Source of the DNA: an uncultured Christensenella sp.
GTDB lineage: Bacteria; Bacillota; Clostridia; Christensenellales; UBA1242
DNA: 55,403 nucleotides
Assembly (NCBI GenBank): GCA_949290565.1
Contig: CASESH010000030.1
Coordinates: 1-55,403 of the forward strand
Direction of reading: 5' to 3'
The translations under genes and the position numbers were made by a program. Under the pieces are notes generated by a model. That model was not told the origin of the DNA, did no database searches, and saw nothing but the letters and a program-made list of their open reading frames with translations. How positions within the stretch are numbered: the first letter of the stretch is position 1; the number at the start of each line of letters is the position of its first letter. Of the stretch, positions 34,108-42,155 are shown in pieces.

Positions 34108-34509
34108 ATGTATGCTAGACAATTAATAGATAGATTTATGAATTTAAAAAATAGTGGCTTACTAAAAGGGGCAGATGGAGTTGGTACTTTAAAAGATGAA
34201 AAAACTGCCCAAACTTTAAAAATATATATTAAAGTTGAAGATGATGTTATAAAAGAAGCAAAATTTAAAGCATTTGGATGTGTCGCAATGCTTTGTATCT
34301 TAGATTGTCTTGTTGACCTCATTAAAGGCAAGACCATTGAGGAGTGTTATCAAATTTCTATACAAGATTTGGAAAATGAGGTGAAAGAGTTGCCTTGTGA
34401 TGCTAAAAATCATCTTTTACTTGCTTTAAGTGTTCTTGATTTGTCAATTAAAGATTATATAAAAAAACAAGAAAAACTAGCAAAAAAATTATCTACTTTA
34501 AATGACTAA
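34108..34509 (+). CDS. IscU/NifU-like protein with altered cluster ligands
   Basis: This 133-residue protein has the IscU fold: the DGVGT loop, LKIYIKVEDDVIKEAKFKAFGC and LIKGKTIEE. Of the three canonical cluster cysteines, only that in FGC (Cys58) remains. The CGD motif reads TAQ (Thr33, Ala34, Gln35), so both the first Cys and the regulatory Asp are lost, and the HC motif reads HL (Leu103). New cysteines occur at 63, 67, 80 and 97. It may be a modified scaffold or a sulfur-transfer partner without classical 2Fe-2S assembly. The start is ATG 34108, 8 nt after AAAGGTGG; an in-frame GTG at 34096 lies inside that site. It is in an operon with the desulfurase. Confidence 0.8.
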   Translation: MYARQLIDRFMNLKNSGLLKGADGVGTLKDEKTAQTLKIYIKVEDDVIKEAKFKAFGCVAMLCILDCLVDLIKGKTIEECYQISIQDLENEVKELPCDAKNHLLLALSVLDLSIKDYIKKQEKLAKKLSTLND

Positions 34510-34610
34510 ACTTAGTTTTGTTTGAAGTTTTAGATTGTTTAATTTAAAATAATATTTATTATTCTTTAAATTTAATAATTCAAATATTATAAAAAAATTA
34601 TGTAAAACTA

Positions 34611-34639
34611 TTGCATAATTTTTTTTTATATGCTAGAAT
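34611..34639 (+). promoter_or_regulatory. Extended -10 promoter of rpsB-tsf
   Basis: TTGCAT at 34611-34616 and TAGAAT at 34634-34639 have a 17-nt spacer, with TGC directly before the -10. The transcription start should be near 34646, giving a leader of about 100 nt. Confidence 0.75.
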
Positions 34640-34654
34640 CTAGTGTTTTAAATT

Positions 34655-34717
34655 CGCACCTAGATTTTTTCTTGTGCCACTATTTTAGTGGTTTTGTGTT
34701 ATACACATTTTCTAGGG
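34655..34717 (+). promoter_or_regulatory. Structured rpsB leader, candidate S2 autoregulatory element
   Basis: CCTAGA at 34659-34664 and TCTAGG at 34711-34716 can close a three-way junction. It contains hairpin CCACTA/TAGTGG (34677-34682 with 34686-34691) and hairpin GTGT/ACAC (34696-34699 with 34703-34706). The closing stem sits just before a decoy-like GGGAGG at 34715-34720 and the true ribosome binding site AAGGAGG at 34730-34736. This layout suits translational control by S2, which is inference. Confidence 0.5.
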
Positions 34718-34746
34718 AGGATTAACAAGAAGGAGGATTTTTATTT

Positions 34747-35520
34747 ATGCCGGTTATTTCAATGAAACAATTATTAGAGGCAGGGGTTCACTTTGGACAT
34801 CAGTCGAATAAGTGGAATCCAAAGATGAAGAAGTACATCTTTACTACAAGAAATGATATTCATATTATTAATCTTGAAGATACTTCAATTTTGTGTGATA
34901 AGGCTTATTTCTTTATTAGAGATATGGTCGCTAGTGGAAAAAATGTTTTATTTGTTGGTACTAAAAAACAAGCACAAGAGGCAATAGAGCAAGATGCAAA
35001 AAGATGTGGAATGTATTATATTGTCAATCGCTGGTTAGGTGGTACACTCACTAACTTTAAGACTATTAGAGCAAGAATTACAAGACTTAATAGATTAAAT
35101 CAAATGGAACAAGTTGGGGAATTCGATTTGCTTCCTAAAAAAGAGGTTGCTAAATTAAAGGCAGAAAGAGATAAATTAGAAAAGAATCTCGGTGGAATCA
35201 AAGACATGCCAGAATTGCCTGGTTTGTTGTTTGTTGTTGACCCAAAGAAGGAACATATTGCTATAAAAGAGGCTCGTGCTCTTAATATTCCTGTTGTTGG
35301 TATTGTTGATACAAATTGTGATCCTGATGATGTTGATTTTCCAATTCCAGCAAATGATGATGCTATAAGGTCAGTTAAATTAATTGTTAGTGCTATGGCT
35401 GATGCCGTTATTGAAGCAAAAGAAGGTGTTTCTCCAAGACTTATGGCTGAAAATGAGCAAGAATCAACTGATAATCAAGAAGAATTAAAAATGGCTGATA
35501 TGCTTAAAGAAGACAACTAA
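34747..35520 (+). CDS. rpsB: 30S ribosomal protein S2
   Basis: This 257-residue small-subunit protein has the typical start [17 protein letters not shown] and [11 protein letters not shown], the [12 protein letters not shown] segment, and [14 protein letters not shown]. The acidic C-terminal tail after residue 230 is common. It is the first gene of the rpsB-tsf operon, with a structured leader. Confidence 0.97.
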   Translation: MPVISMKQLLEAGVHFGHQSNKWNPKMKKYIFTTRNDIHIINLEDTSILCDKAYFFIRDMVASGKNVLFVGTKKQAQEAIEQDAKRCGMYYIVNRWLGGTLTNFKTIRARITRLNRLNQMEQVGEFDLLPKKEVAKLKAERDKLEKNLGGIKDMPELPGLLFVVDPKKEHIAIKEARALNIPVVGIVDTNCDPDDVDFPIPANDDAIRSVKLIVSAMADAVIEAKEGVSPRLMAENEQESTDNQEELKMADMLKEDN

Positions 35521-35549
35521 TTTTTGTAAATTTAAAAGGAGTAGTTAGT

Positions 35550-36197
35550 ATGATTAATGCTAAGGATATAAAAGATTTAAGAGCAAAGACTGGCGCTGGT
35601 ATGCAAGATTGTCAAAAGGCACTTGCTGAAAGCAATGGTGATATGGAAAAAGCAGTCGCTTATTTAAGAGAAAAGGGAATTGCAAGTGTTGCTAAAAAGG
35701 CTTCTCGTATTGCAGGTGAAGGTGTAGTTGCTAGTTATATTCATATGGGTGGTAAAATTGGTGTTTTGGTTGAGGTTAATTGCGAAACTGACTTTGTTGC
35801 AAAAAGTGAAGAATTTAATCTTTTAGTTAAAGATATTGCAATGCAAATAGCAGCATCTAAACCTGAGTTTGTTAGAATCGAAGAAGTTCCACAAGAAAAT
35901 ATTGAAAAAGAAAAAGAAATTTTAATTGCTCAGGCAAAGAATGAAGGAAAACCTCAAAATATCGCTGAAAAAATGGTTGAAGGTAGAATTAAAAAATACT
36001 ATAAAGATGTTTGCCTTATGGAACAGGATTTTGTTAAGGACCCTTCTAAAACTATTACTGATTTAATTACTGAGGCTACTTTAAAAATTGGTGAAAAAAT
36101 TAGTATTAGAAGATTTGTTAGATATGAAATGGGCGAGGGCTTAGAAAAGAGAAAAGATAATTTTGCAGAAGAAGTTATGAGTCAAATGAATGGTTAA
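35550..36197 (+). CDS. tsf: Elongation factor Ts
   Basis: This 215-residue nucleotide exchange factor for EF-Tu has an N-terminal UBA-like domain ([22 protein letters not shown], about residues 4-25) and the TDFV motif in [13 protein letters not shown]. It is shorter than the E. coli protein (about 280 residues) and resembles the compact type with a single reduced core. AAGGAG precedes the ATG. A terminator follows. Confidence 0.96.
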   Translation: MINAKDIKDLRAKTGAGMQDCQKALAESNGDMEKAVAYLREKGIASVAKKASRIAGEGVVASYIHMGGKIGVLVEVNCETDFVAKSEEFNLLVKDIAMQIAASKPEFVRIEEVPQENIEKEKEILIAQAKNEGKPQNIAEKMVEGRIKKYYKDVCLMEQDFVKDPSKTITDLITEATLKIGEKISIRRFVRYEMGEGLEKRKDNFAEEVMSQMNG

Positions 36198-36201
36198 TTT
36201 T

Positions 36202-36229
36202 AAAAGTGCATTAATTTGCACTTTTTTTA
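36202..36229 (+). terminator. Terminator of rpsB-tsf
   Basis: A perfect 9-bp stem (AAAAGTGCA with TGCACTTTT) with a 6-nt loop is followed by a T run. Confidence 0.9.
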
Positions 36230-36326
36230 TATTTTTCTTGTATATTGATTTGTTTTTGTAAAATTTACTTTTATTTTTTAATATTTTATGTTAAATTATA
36301 TGTGTAGATTATTGTTGAGGTCTTTT

Positions 36327-36740
36327 ATGCGTAAGATGGGTTTAGATTATGGAGATGTCCGTATTGGAATTGCTTTTAGTGATTTGCTTGGTATAATTGC
36401 TAATGGCTATGAGTCTTATACTAGAATTAACTTAGATAAAGATTTAGATTATCTTTCTAATCTTGCTAAAAAAAATGATGTTGATGAAATTATTATTGGG
36501 TTGCCTATTAATATGGATGGGACAGAAGGTGAAAGGGTTGTGAAAACAAGAGAATTTGGTTCTTTGCTATCAAAATGTTCCGGCTTAAAGGTTAACTATA
36601 TAGATGAACGACTTTCAAGTGTTTCGGCAGAGAGATTATTGATTGAAGCAGATGTTAGAAGAGAAAATAGAAAAAAAGTTATTGATAAAGTTTCAGCAAC
36701 AATAATATTACAAAGTTTCTTAGATAAAAACTCAAAATAA
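36327..36740 (+). CDS. ruvX: Putative pre-16S rRNA nuclease RuvX/YqgF
   Basis: This 137-residue RNase H-fold protein of the YqgF family has GLDYGDVRIGIAFSD (catalytic Asp near residue 6), the IIIGLPINMDGTEG loop and IDERLSS. In B. subtilis the homologue (YrrK) lies beside yrzB, as here. The start is ATG 36327, 6 nt after GAGG; an in-frame ATG at 36288 would add 13 unsupported residues. yrzB follows by 14 nt. Confidence 0.93.
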   Translation: MRKMGLDYGDVRIGIAFSDLLGIIANGYESYTRINLDKDLDYLSNLAKKNDVDEIIIGLPINMDGTEGERVVKTREFGSLLSKCSGLKVNYIDERLSSVSAERLLIEADVRRENRKKVIDKVSATIILQSFLDKNSK

Positions 36741-36754
36741 AAGGAGAATTAAGA

Positions 36755-37117
36755 ATGAGTGATTTAGAAAATAAAAATACAAAGGATCCAATAGAGTGTT
36801 TGTTTGACGAAAATGACAATAGTCCAATATCTTTATTTAATGAAAAAGGGGAAGAAGTTAAATTTGAACAAATTGCACTTATTCCTATTGAAGAACAAAT
36901 CTATGCAATTTTAAAACCTATGGAACAAATGGAAGGTATTGGTGAAGATGAGGCTCTTGTTTTCGAAATTGTTGAGGCTGAGGCTGAAAATGAGGGAGAC
37001 TTTTTAAATCTTGTTTCAGATATTGATGTTATTGATAAAGTATTTGAGATTTATAATAAGTTGATGGATGAGGAAGAAGAAAAACAAAATATCGATAAGA
37101 ATAAAGGAAAAAAATAA
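36755..37117 (+). CDS. yrzB: DUF1292 (YrzB family) acidic protein
   Basis: This 120-residue, very acidic protein has the DUF1292 core IALIPIEEQIYAILKP (about residues 41-56) and a VFEIVEAE strand. It sits after ruvX as in other Firmicutes. Its function is not established. The C-terminal tail is acidic then basic and low in complexity. Its stop overlaps the lysS start by 1 nt; AAGGAG precedes its own ATG. Confidence 0.88.
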   Translation: MSDLENKNTKDPIECLFDENDNSPISLFNEKGEEVKFEQIALIPIEEQIYAILKPMEQMEGIGEDEALVFEIVEAEAENEGDFLNLVSDIDVIDKVFEIYNKLMDEEEEKQNIDKNKGKK

Positions 37118-38583
37118 TGGACTTACAAAATTTGTCGAGCGAGATTGATATTAGAAAAGAAAAAATAAAAAAATTAAAAGAACAAGGCATTATTGTCTAT
37201 GCACAGAAGTTTGATAGAACTCATACTTTAATTGAAGCAAAAAATCTTGAAGATGGCAAAAAAGTAAAAGTTTGTGGCCGTATAACATTTAGAAGAATTA
37301 TGGGAAAACTAAGTTTTTTTGCTATTGAAGATATTAACGCAAGATTGCAAGTTAGTATAAGTAGAAATGAAGTTAGTGAGGAAAATTATTCATTCTTTAA
37401 ACAAATGATTGATATTGGAGATTTTATTGGTGTCGAAGGTGAGTTATATACAACTCATACCGGAGAAAAAACAGTAAGAACTCATAATTTTGTTCTTTTG
37501 TCAAAGGCTATTTTACCACTTCCTGAAAAATTTCATGGGCTTACTAACTTAGACCAAAGATACCGTGAGCGTTGCATGGACCTTGTTAGTAACGAAGAAA
37601 GTAGAAATGTTTTTTTAAAAAGAAGTAAATTTTTAAATTTCCTCAGAAATTTTTTAAATGAAAACGGCTTTCTTGAAGTTGAAACCCCAATCTTACAAAG
37701 TGCTGTTTGTGGTGCTAGTGCAAAACCATTCTTTACAAAACATAATGCTTTAAATAAAATATGTAATTTGAGAATTGCTCCTGAGGTTTATTTAAAGCAA
37801 GTTATCGCAGGTGGTTTTGATAGGGTTTTTGAGGTTGCAAAGTGTTTTAGAAATGAAGGTATGGACCCTAGTCATTTGCAAGAGTTTACTATGGTTGAAT
37901 GGTATGCTGCTTATTGGAACTTTGAAGATAATATAAATTTCTTCACAAAATTTATAAGAGAAGCAATTAAAACTGTTTGCAATGACAGCCTTGTAATTAA
38001 GTTTAAAGGTCATGAACTTGATTTTTCGAAAGGTTTTGAGAGAATAAACTATACTGATACTATAAATAAAATACTTGGCTTTAATGTTCTTGATTTTACA
38101 GATGTTTTTGAACTTAAAAATAAAGTTGTTCAAACTAAATTATTTACTATGGAAGATTTTGAGGCTTGCAAAACAGTTGGTGGAGTAATAGATTTTATTT
38201 ATAAAAGAAAAATTAGAGAGAATATTATTCAACCTACTGTCTTATATAACTATCCTGCTTGTTTAGTTCCTCTTGCAAGAAGAAATGATGAGGATAATAG
38301 AAGGATTGATATGTTCCAAGTTCTTGTTTGCGGAGATGAAATTTGTAAGGCTTATTCAGAGTTAGTTGATCCTATCGAGCAAAGAAAAGCATTAGAGGAA
38401 CAGGCTAACGCAAGAAAACAAGGTGATGATGAGGCAATGGAATTAGATGAGGATTTCCTAAACGCTATGGAACATGGTATGCCTCCTATATCTGGTCTTG
38501 GTTTTGGAGTTGATAGAATGATGTGTTTACTTACTAATCAAGAATCTATTCGTGATGTTGTCTTATTCCCACTAATGAAGTAA
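37117..38583 (+). CDS. lysS: Lysyl-tRNA synthetase (class II)
   Basis: This 488-residue synthetase charges tRNA-Lys. An N-terminal OB-fold anticodon-binding domain (about residues 50-155) precedes the class II catalytic domain, with motif 1 around the GFLEVETPIL block, motif 2 in FRNEGMDPSHLQEFTMVEWY, and motif 3 in GLGFGVDRMMCLL. Its start overlaps the yrzB stop. I see no T-box leader for it. A strong terminator follows. Confidence 0.97.
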   Translation: MDLQNLSSEIDIRKEKIKKLKEQGIIVYAQKFDRTHTLIEAKNLEDGKKVKVCGRITFRRIMGKLSFFAIEDINARLQVSISRNEVSEENYSFFKQMIDIGDFIGVEGELYTTHTGEKTVRTHNFVLLSKAILPLPEKFHGLTNLDQRYRERCMDLVSNEESRNVFLKRSKFLNFLRNFLNENGFLEVETPILQSAVCGASAKPFFTKHNALNKICNLRIAPEVYLKQVIAGGFDRVFEVAKCFRNEGMDPSHLQEFTMVEWYAAYWNFEDNINFFTKFIREAIKTVCNDSLVIKFKGHELDFSKGFERINYTDTINKILGFNVLDFTDVFELKNKVVQTKLFTMEDFEACKTVGGVIDFIYKRKIRENIIQPTVLYNYPACLVPLARRNDEDNRRIDMFQVLVCGDEICKAYSELVDPIEQRKALEEQANARKQGDDEAMELDEDFLNAMEHGMPPISGLGFGVDRMMCLLTNQESIRDVVLFPLMK

Positions 38584-38590
38584 TAAAATA

Positions 38591-38627
38591 AAGAATTATT
38601 GAAATTTCAATAATTCTTAATTTTTTT
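38591..38627 (+). terminator. Terminator after lysS
   Basis: A perfect 14-bp palindrome (38591-38604 with 38605-38618), effectively a 12-bp stem with 4-nt loop, is followed by AATTTTTTT. Confidence 0.9.
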
Positions 38628-38719
38628 CAGATTATGATTTTTTATTAATACATTTTAATCAAAATTTTTACTTAATTTTACAAATATTATTTTCATTTAA
38701 GCGAGTATATCATAATTTA

Positions 38720-39499
38720 ATGCATAAAATATCAATAGGTTTAAATTTTATGTGGGAATATTGTATTTGTTTTGACAATGAAATTCAGGCAAAAATTTTT
38801 GTAGAAAAGATTTTTGCTTTTATAAAAAACAACAAGGGAATTGTTGTAAATGTTTTTTCGTGTCAAAATTATAAAGTTTTAATTGCTGTTCCTTTTGAGT
38901 TTAAAAAAAGAGTTACAATCTTTTTATGTGAGAAATTGGCTGAAATTATTTTAACAATTTATAAAAAGGAATATATTTTGAAAGGATTAAAATTTGACAA
39001 ACCTAAAACCACTATTATGAATGTTTTTTTACAAACATTGTTTTGTTTTGATAGTGATATTGATAAACAAATTATTTTAGAAAGAATTAAGTTAAATGAT
39101 AAATTTTATCTAGGTTCATTCATTGATTTTAGACTTAAATTTTTAAAATGTAAGTGGAATGAACTCATTAATTTGGCAAATGATAACATTATGTATGTTA
39201 TTAATGATGAAAGTTTTCTAGAACTAATTAAATTTTTAATTAGTAACTTAGAACATAGAGTTTATGCAGTTAATATTTTTTCAAAAGAAAATTGTTATTT
39301 ATTATGTGATATTGAAGGTAAGGTTATTAATGATTTCTTGCTTGACAAAAATATTGTATATGATGATGGAAAACTACTCACTTCTTTAATTGCTCTCAAT
39401 CCTGAAAAAATTATTTTACATTGTAATAACTCTTTAAAAGATAATTTAATTAATAATTTATATAATTTATTTTCTAATAGGATTGAAATTTGTAAATAA
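38720..39499 (+). CDS. ytxC: YtxC-like protein
   Basis: This 259-residue protein lies just upstream of thrS and matches the YtxC family in length, character and position (ytxC-thrS in B. subtilis). The N-terminal half carries a short predicted alpha/beta region, and the rest is rich in Ile, Leu, Lys and Asn with no catalytic motif I recognise. The family is listed as sporulation-associated; its role is not known. The start is uncertain: ATG 38720 has no ribosome binding site, and ATG 38750 (MWEYCICFDN) has a weak AGGT 9 nt upstream and may be the true start. Confidence 0.65.
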   Translation: MHKISIGLNFMWEYCICFDNEIQAKIFVEKIFAFIKNNKGIVVNVFSCQNYKVLIAVPFEFKKRVTIFLCEKLAEIILTIYKKEYILKGLKFDKPKTTIMNVFLQTLFCFDSDIDKQIILERIKLNDKFYLGSFIDFRLKFLKCKWNELINLANDNIMYVINDESFLELIKFLISNLEHRVYAVNIFSKENCYLLCDIEGKVINDFLLDKNIVYDDGKLLTSLIALNPEKIILHCNNSLKDNLINNLYNLFSNRIEICK

Positions 39500-39502
39500 A
39501 TC

Positions 39503-39532
39503 TTGACAACTTAAAATAAAAAATTATATAAT
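39503..39532 (+). promoter_or_regulatory. Promoter of thrS
   Basis: A perfect TTGACA at 39503-39508 and TATAAT at 39527-39532 have an 18-nt spacer. The transcription start should be near 39539, at the start of the T-box leader. Confidence 0.85.
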
Positions 39533-39539
39533 ATTTTTG

Positions 39540-39776
39540 TAATAATCATAGTACAATAGTGTTTGACAAGTAGTTTAAATAAAGGCTTTACCAGAGAAGG
39601 CAACAAAATGGTGGAAGTTGCGAAAAAGTACTATTTAAAATGAAACCACAAATACTCTATGCTTTTTTTAGATTTTTTTTGATAAAAAATTAAAGTGGTT
39701 ATTTATAACAATAAAGGTGGAACCGCGGAGAATTTTATTTTTCGTCCTTTAACTTAAAAAGTTAGAGGACTTTTTT
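39540..39776 (+). promoter_or_regulatory. T-box riboswitch, threonine-specific, controlling thrS
   Basis: The leader has the conserved T-box sequence AAAGGTGGAACCGCGG at 39713-39728. Upstream, Stem I contains the AGAGAAGG-type element near 39593 and a candidate specifier ACC (Thr) at 39645-39647, followed by A. Uncharged tRNA-Thr would pair with specifier and T-box to stabilise the antiterminator over the terminator at 39744-39776. The T-box assignment is secure; the exact specifier register (ACC, or ACA at 39648-39650) is inferred, but both are Thr codons. Confidence 0.93.
39744..39776 (+). terminator. T-box attenuator terminator before thrS
   Basis: A 12-bp stem (39744-39755 with 39759-39770, one T-G pair) with a 3-nt loop is followed by TTTTTT. 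It lies about 20 nt before the thrS start and is the regulated terminator of the T-box. Confidence 0.92.
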
Positions 39777-39797
39777 GTTTTAAAAGGAGATTTTAAA

Positions 39798-41525
39798 ATG
39801 GATGAAAAAATGTTAGAGATGTATAGACATGGTTGTTCTCATGTTCTTGCAAAGGCAGTAGATAAGATTTTTAAAAATGTTAAAAATACAATAGGACCTG
39901 CAATTAATGATGGGTTTTATTATGATTTTGATTTGCCTGATATGATTACTCCTGATGATTTCAAAAAAATTGAAAAAGAGATGAAACGAATAATTGATTT
40001 AGATGAAAAGTTTGAGAGAAAAGTCGTTTCTAAAAAAGAGGCACTCGAAATCTTCAAGAATAATCCCTATAAGGTAGAGCTTATTGAAAATTTACCAGAA
40101 AATGAGCAAATTTCTATTTATTCCTTAGGTGATGATTGGTGTGATTTGTGTAGAGGTCCTCATGTAAAAAGTTCAAAGGAACTTAAAAACTTTGCTTTTA
40201 AAGTTAATCGTGTAAGTGGAGCATATTGGAGAGGAGATGAAAAAAATAAAATGCTTCAAAGAGTTTATGTTTTTGGTTTTGAAAATCAGAATGAACTCGA
40301 TGAACATATTAAATTTTTAGAAGAAGCAAAGAAAAGAGACCATAGAAAATTGGGTAAAGATTTAGGACTTTTCTTTATTTCAGACTACGCTCAGGGTATG
40401 CCTTTTTACATGCCAAAAGGTCTTTTGCTAAAAAATTTATTGATAGATTTTTGGAGACAGGAGCATAAAAAAGCAGGTTATATTGAAATTGAAACTCCAA
40501 TAGCAATGGATAGAACTTTATGGGAATTATCTGGTCATTGGGACCACTACAAAAAAAATATGTACACTTTTAATGTAGATGAAGAAGAGTTTGCTATAAA
40601 ACCTATGAATTGTCCAGGCTGTATGCTTTATTATAAAGAAAATTTACATTCATATAAAGAGTTCCCTTTACGTATTGGTGAACTTGGTAAGGTTCATAGA
40701 CACGAAGCAAGTGGAACTTTACACGGTTTATTCAGAGTAAGAAGTTTTACACAAGATGATGCTCACATTTTTATGTTACCAGAACAAATTGAAAACGAAG
40801 TCAGTAATATTTTAAAACTTATTGACAAAATGTATTCTGCTTTTGGACTTACTTATCACCTTGAAATATCTACAATGCCAGAAGACCACATTGGAGATGA
40901 GAGAGTTTGGAAGCACGCTGAAAATTCTTTAAAGAATGCTCTTGATAAAATTGGTAAAACATATGTTATTAATGAAGGAGATGGCGCTTTTTATGGACCA
41001 AAAATTGATATTCATATTAAAGATGCTATTGGTAGGACTTGGCAGTGTGGAACTATTCAACTAGATATGAATCTTCCAAAAAGATTTGGTCTTGAATATA
41101 CTGATAGCGATGGTACAAAAAAAGAACCTATTATGATTCATAGGGTTATTTATGGTTCTATTGATAGATTTATTGGAATCATAACTGAGAATTTTGCAGG
41201 TGCTTTTCCTTTATGGTTGGCTCCGGTACAGATTAAGATTATGAATATTAATGATTCTATATTACCTTACGCTGAAAAAATTAAGCAAGAATTTGAATCC
41301 TATGGTTTTAGAGTTGAAATTGATGATAGAAATGAAAAAATTGGGAAAAAGATTAGAGAAGCGCAACTTAATAAAATTCCATATATGATAATTCTTGGAG
41401 AGAAAGAAATGGTTAATAATACAATTTGTGTTAGAAGTAGAGCACAAGGGGATTTAGGAAGTCAAGGAATTGATACTTTCATAAAAGAAATAATAGATGA
41501 AAGAGATAGTAAGAAAATAATGTAG
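39798..41525 (+). CDS. thrS: Threonyl-tRNA synthetase lacking the TGS domain
   Basis: This 575-residue class II synthetase charges tRNA-Thr. The N-terminal TGS (N1) domain of about 60 residues is missing; the protein begins in the editing (N2) domain with MYRHGCSHVLAKAVDKIF (His12, His16), and the editing-site CDLCRGPH is present. The catalytic core contains motif 1 around YIEIETPIAMDR, motif 2 in GKVHRHEASGTLHGLFRVRSF, and motif 3 in IHRVIYGSIDRF. The anticodon-binding domain is C-terminal. AAGGAG precedes the ATG, so the short start is well supported. Expression is controlled by the T-box leader. Confidence 0.96.
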   Translation: MDEKMLEMYRHGCSHVLAKAVDKIFKNVKNTIGPAINDGFYYDFDLPDMITPDDFKKIEKEMKRIIDLDEKFERKVVSKKEALEIFKNNPYKVELIENLPENEQISIYSLGDDWCDLCRGPHVKSSKELKNFAFKVNRVSGAYWRGDEKNKMLQRVYVFGFENQNELDEHIKFLEEAKKRDHRKLGKDLGLFFISDYAQGMPFYMPKGLLLKNLLIDFWRQEHKKAGYIEIETPIAMDRTLWELSGHWDHYKKNMYTFNVDEEEFAIKPMNCPGCMLYYKENLHSYKEFPLRIGELGKVHRHEASGTLHGLFRVRSFTQDDAHIFMLPEQIENEVSNILKLIDKMYSAFGLTYHLEISTMPEDHIGDERVWKHAENSLKNALDKIGKTYVINEGDGAFYGPKIDIHIKDAIGRTWQCGTIQLDMNLPKRFGLEYTDSDGTKKEPIMIHRVIYGSIDRFIGIITENFAGAFPLWLAPVQIKIMNINDSILPYAEKIKQEFESYGFRVEIDDRNEKIGKKIREAQLNKIPYMIILGEKEMVNNTICVRSRAQGDLGSQGIDTFIKEIIDERDSKKIM

Positions 41526-41531
41526 GATTAA

Positions 41532-41601
41532 GGCTGTGCAAAAATTTGCCTTTGGCAAATAAAAAAAAGTTTTTTTGGCATAAAATGCCGTTTGCACAGC
41601 C
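41532..41601. repeat. 70-bp nested palindromic element after thrS (MITE-like?)
   Basis: GGCTGTGCAAA at 41532-41542 and TTTGCACAGCC at 41591-41601 are perfect 11-bp terminal inverted repeats. Inside are hairpin ATTTGCC/GGCAAAT (41544-41550 with 41554-41560) and hairpin GGCAT/ATGCC (41577-41581 with 41585-41589), joined by eight A, G and seven T. The ends resemble terminal repeats seen in some IS families, suggesting a non-autonomous mobile element, but I see no convincing target duplication and only one copy here. It could also fold as the 3' end of the thrS transcript. Confidence 0.6.
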
Positions 41602-41971
41602 ATTTAAAAAGTTATATAAAATATATAATAAGAAAAAGTTATTTATAAAATAATTATTTTTTATTTTATAAATAAAATAGTGTATGTATTTTTAAATAAT
41701 TTAATTAAATTTTAAAAAAACAATTTATTATTCTCATTGTATTTGAGATAATACTTAAATTATTTTAATACAATTAAAATAACATTTGGTATTTATTTAT
41801 TTTTAAGTGCAACCAAATTTGTTTTGTAAATTTATAATCAACTATTTTTTTATTTTATATAAAATATATAAACAATAAAATATTTTTTTAACTTTCTTTA
41901 TTATATATTAGAACAGGATTGCAATGTTAAGCAAATTATATATTTAAAAATTAAAAAAATAAAAAATCTTA
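41602..41971. other. AT-rich gap before the infC promoter
   Basis: About 370 bp of very AT-rich DNA between the palindromic element and the infC promoter. I see no gene, no convincing conserved RNA, and no clear promoter or repeat. Several runs of A and T could be intrinsic bends. Confidence 0.5.
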
Positions 41972-42000
41972 TTGACTAATATTTATAATTATGATATTAT
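41972..42000 (+). promoter_or_regulatory. Extended -10 promoter of infC-rpmI-rplT
   Basis: TTGACT at 41972-41977 and TATTAT at 41995-42000 have a 17-nt spacer, with TGA directly before the -10. The transcription start is expected near 42007. Confidence 0.75.
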
Positions 42001-42006
42001 CATAAT

Positions 42007-42112
42007 GTTTAAGAAGAAGACCACTTCTCACCGTTTAATTATTGTTCAAACGGTTAAAGCAATTATTTTTATTTGATTGTATAAAGTGGGCTTTTTCGAG
42101 TTCACTTTTTTT
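42007..42112 (+). promoter_or_regulatory. L20-type autoregulatory leader of infC-rpmI-rplT
   Basis: This leader contains hairpin ACCGTTT/AAACGGT (42030-42036 with 42048-42054). CCACTT at 42021-42026 is fully complementary to AAGTGG at 42084-42089, the 5' arm of the attenuator terminator, so the two structures exclude each other. In Bacillus, L20 binds such a leader to promote termination. Position before infC and the terminator fit; the exact L20 site is inferred. Confidence 0.75.
42084..42112 (+). terminator. Attenuator terminator in the infC leader
   Basis: A 9-bp stem (42084-42092 with 42099-42107, two G-T pairs) with a 6-nt loop is followed by a T run. It lies 44 nt before the infC start, so it acts as an attenuator rather than an operon end. 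Confidence 0.82.
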
Positions 42113-42155
42113 GTTTGAACAAAAACATTATAGCAAAAATGGGAGGTATTTTGTT

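Noticed and set aside
42042..42155. N-terminal extension of infC by 38 residues from an ATT-upstream frame
   Set aside because: It covers the leader hairpin and attenuator, and the ribosome binding site GGGAGG sits after it.
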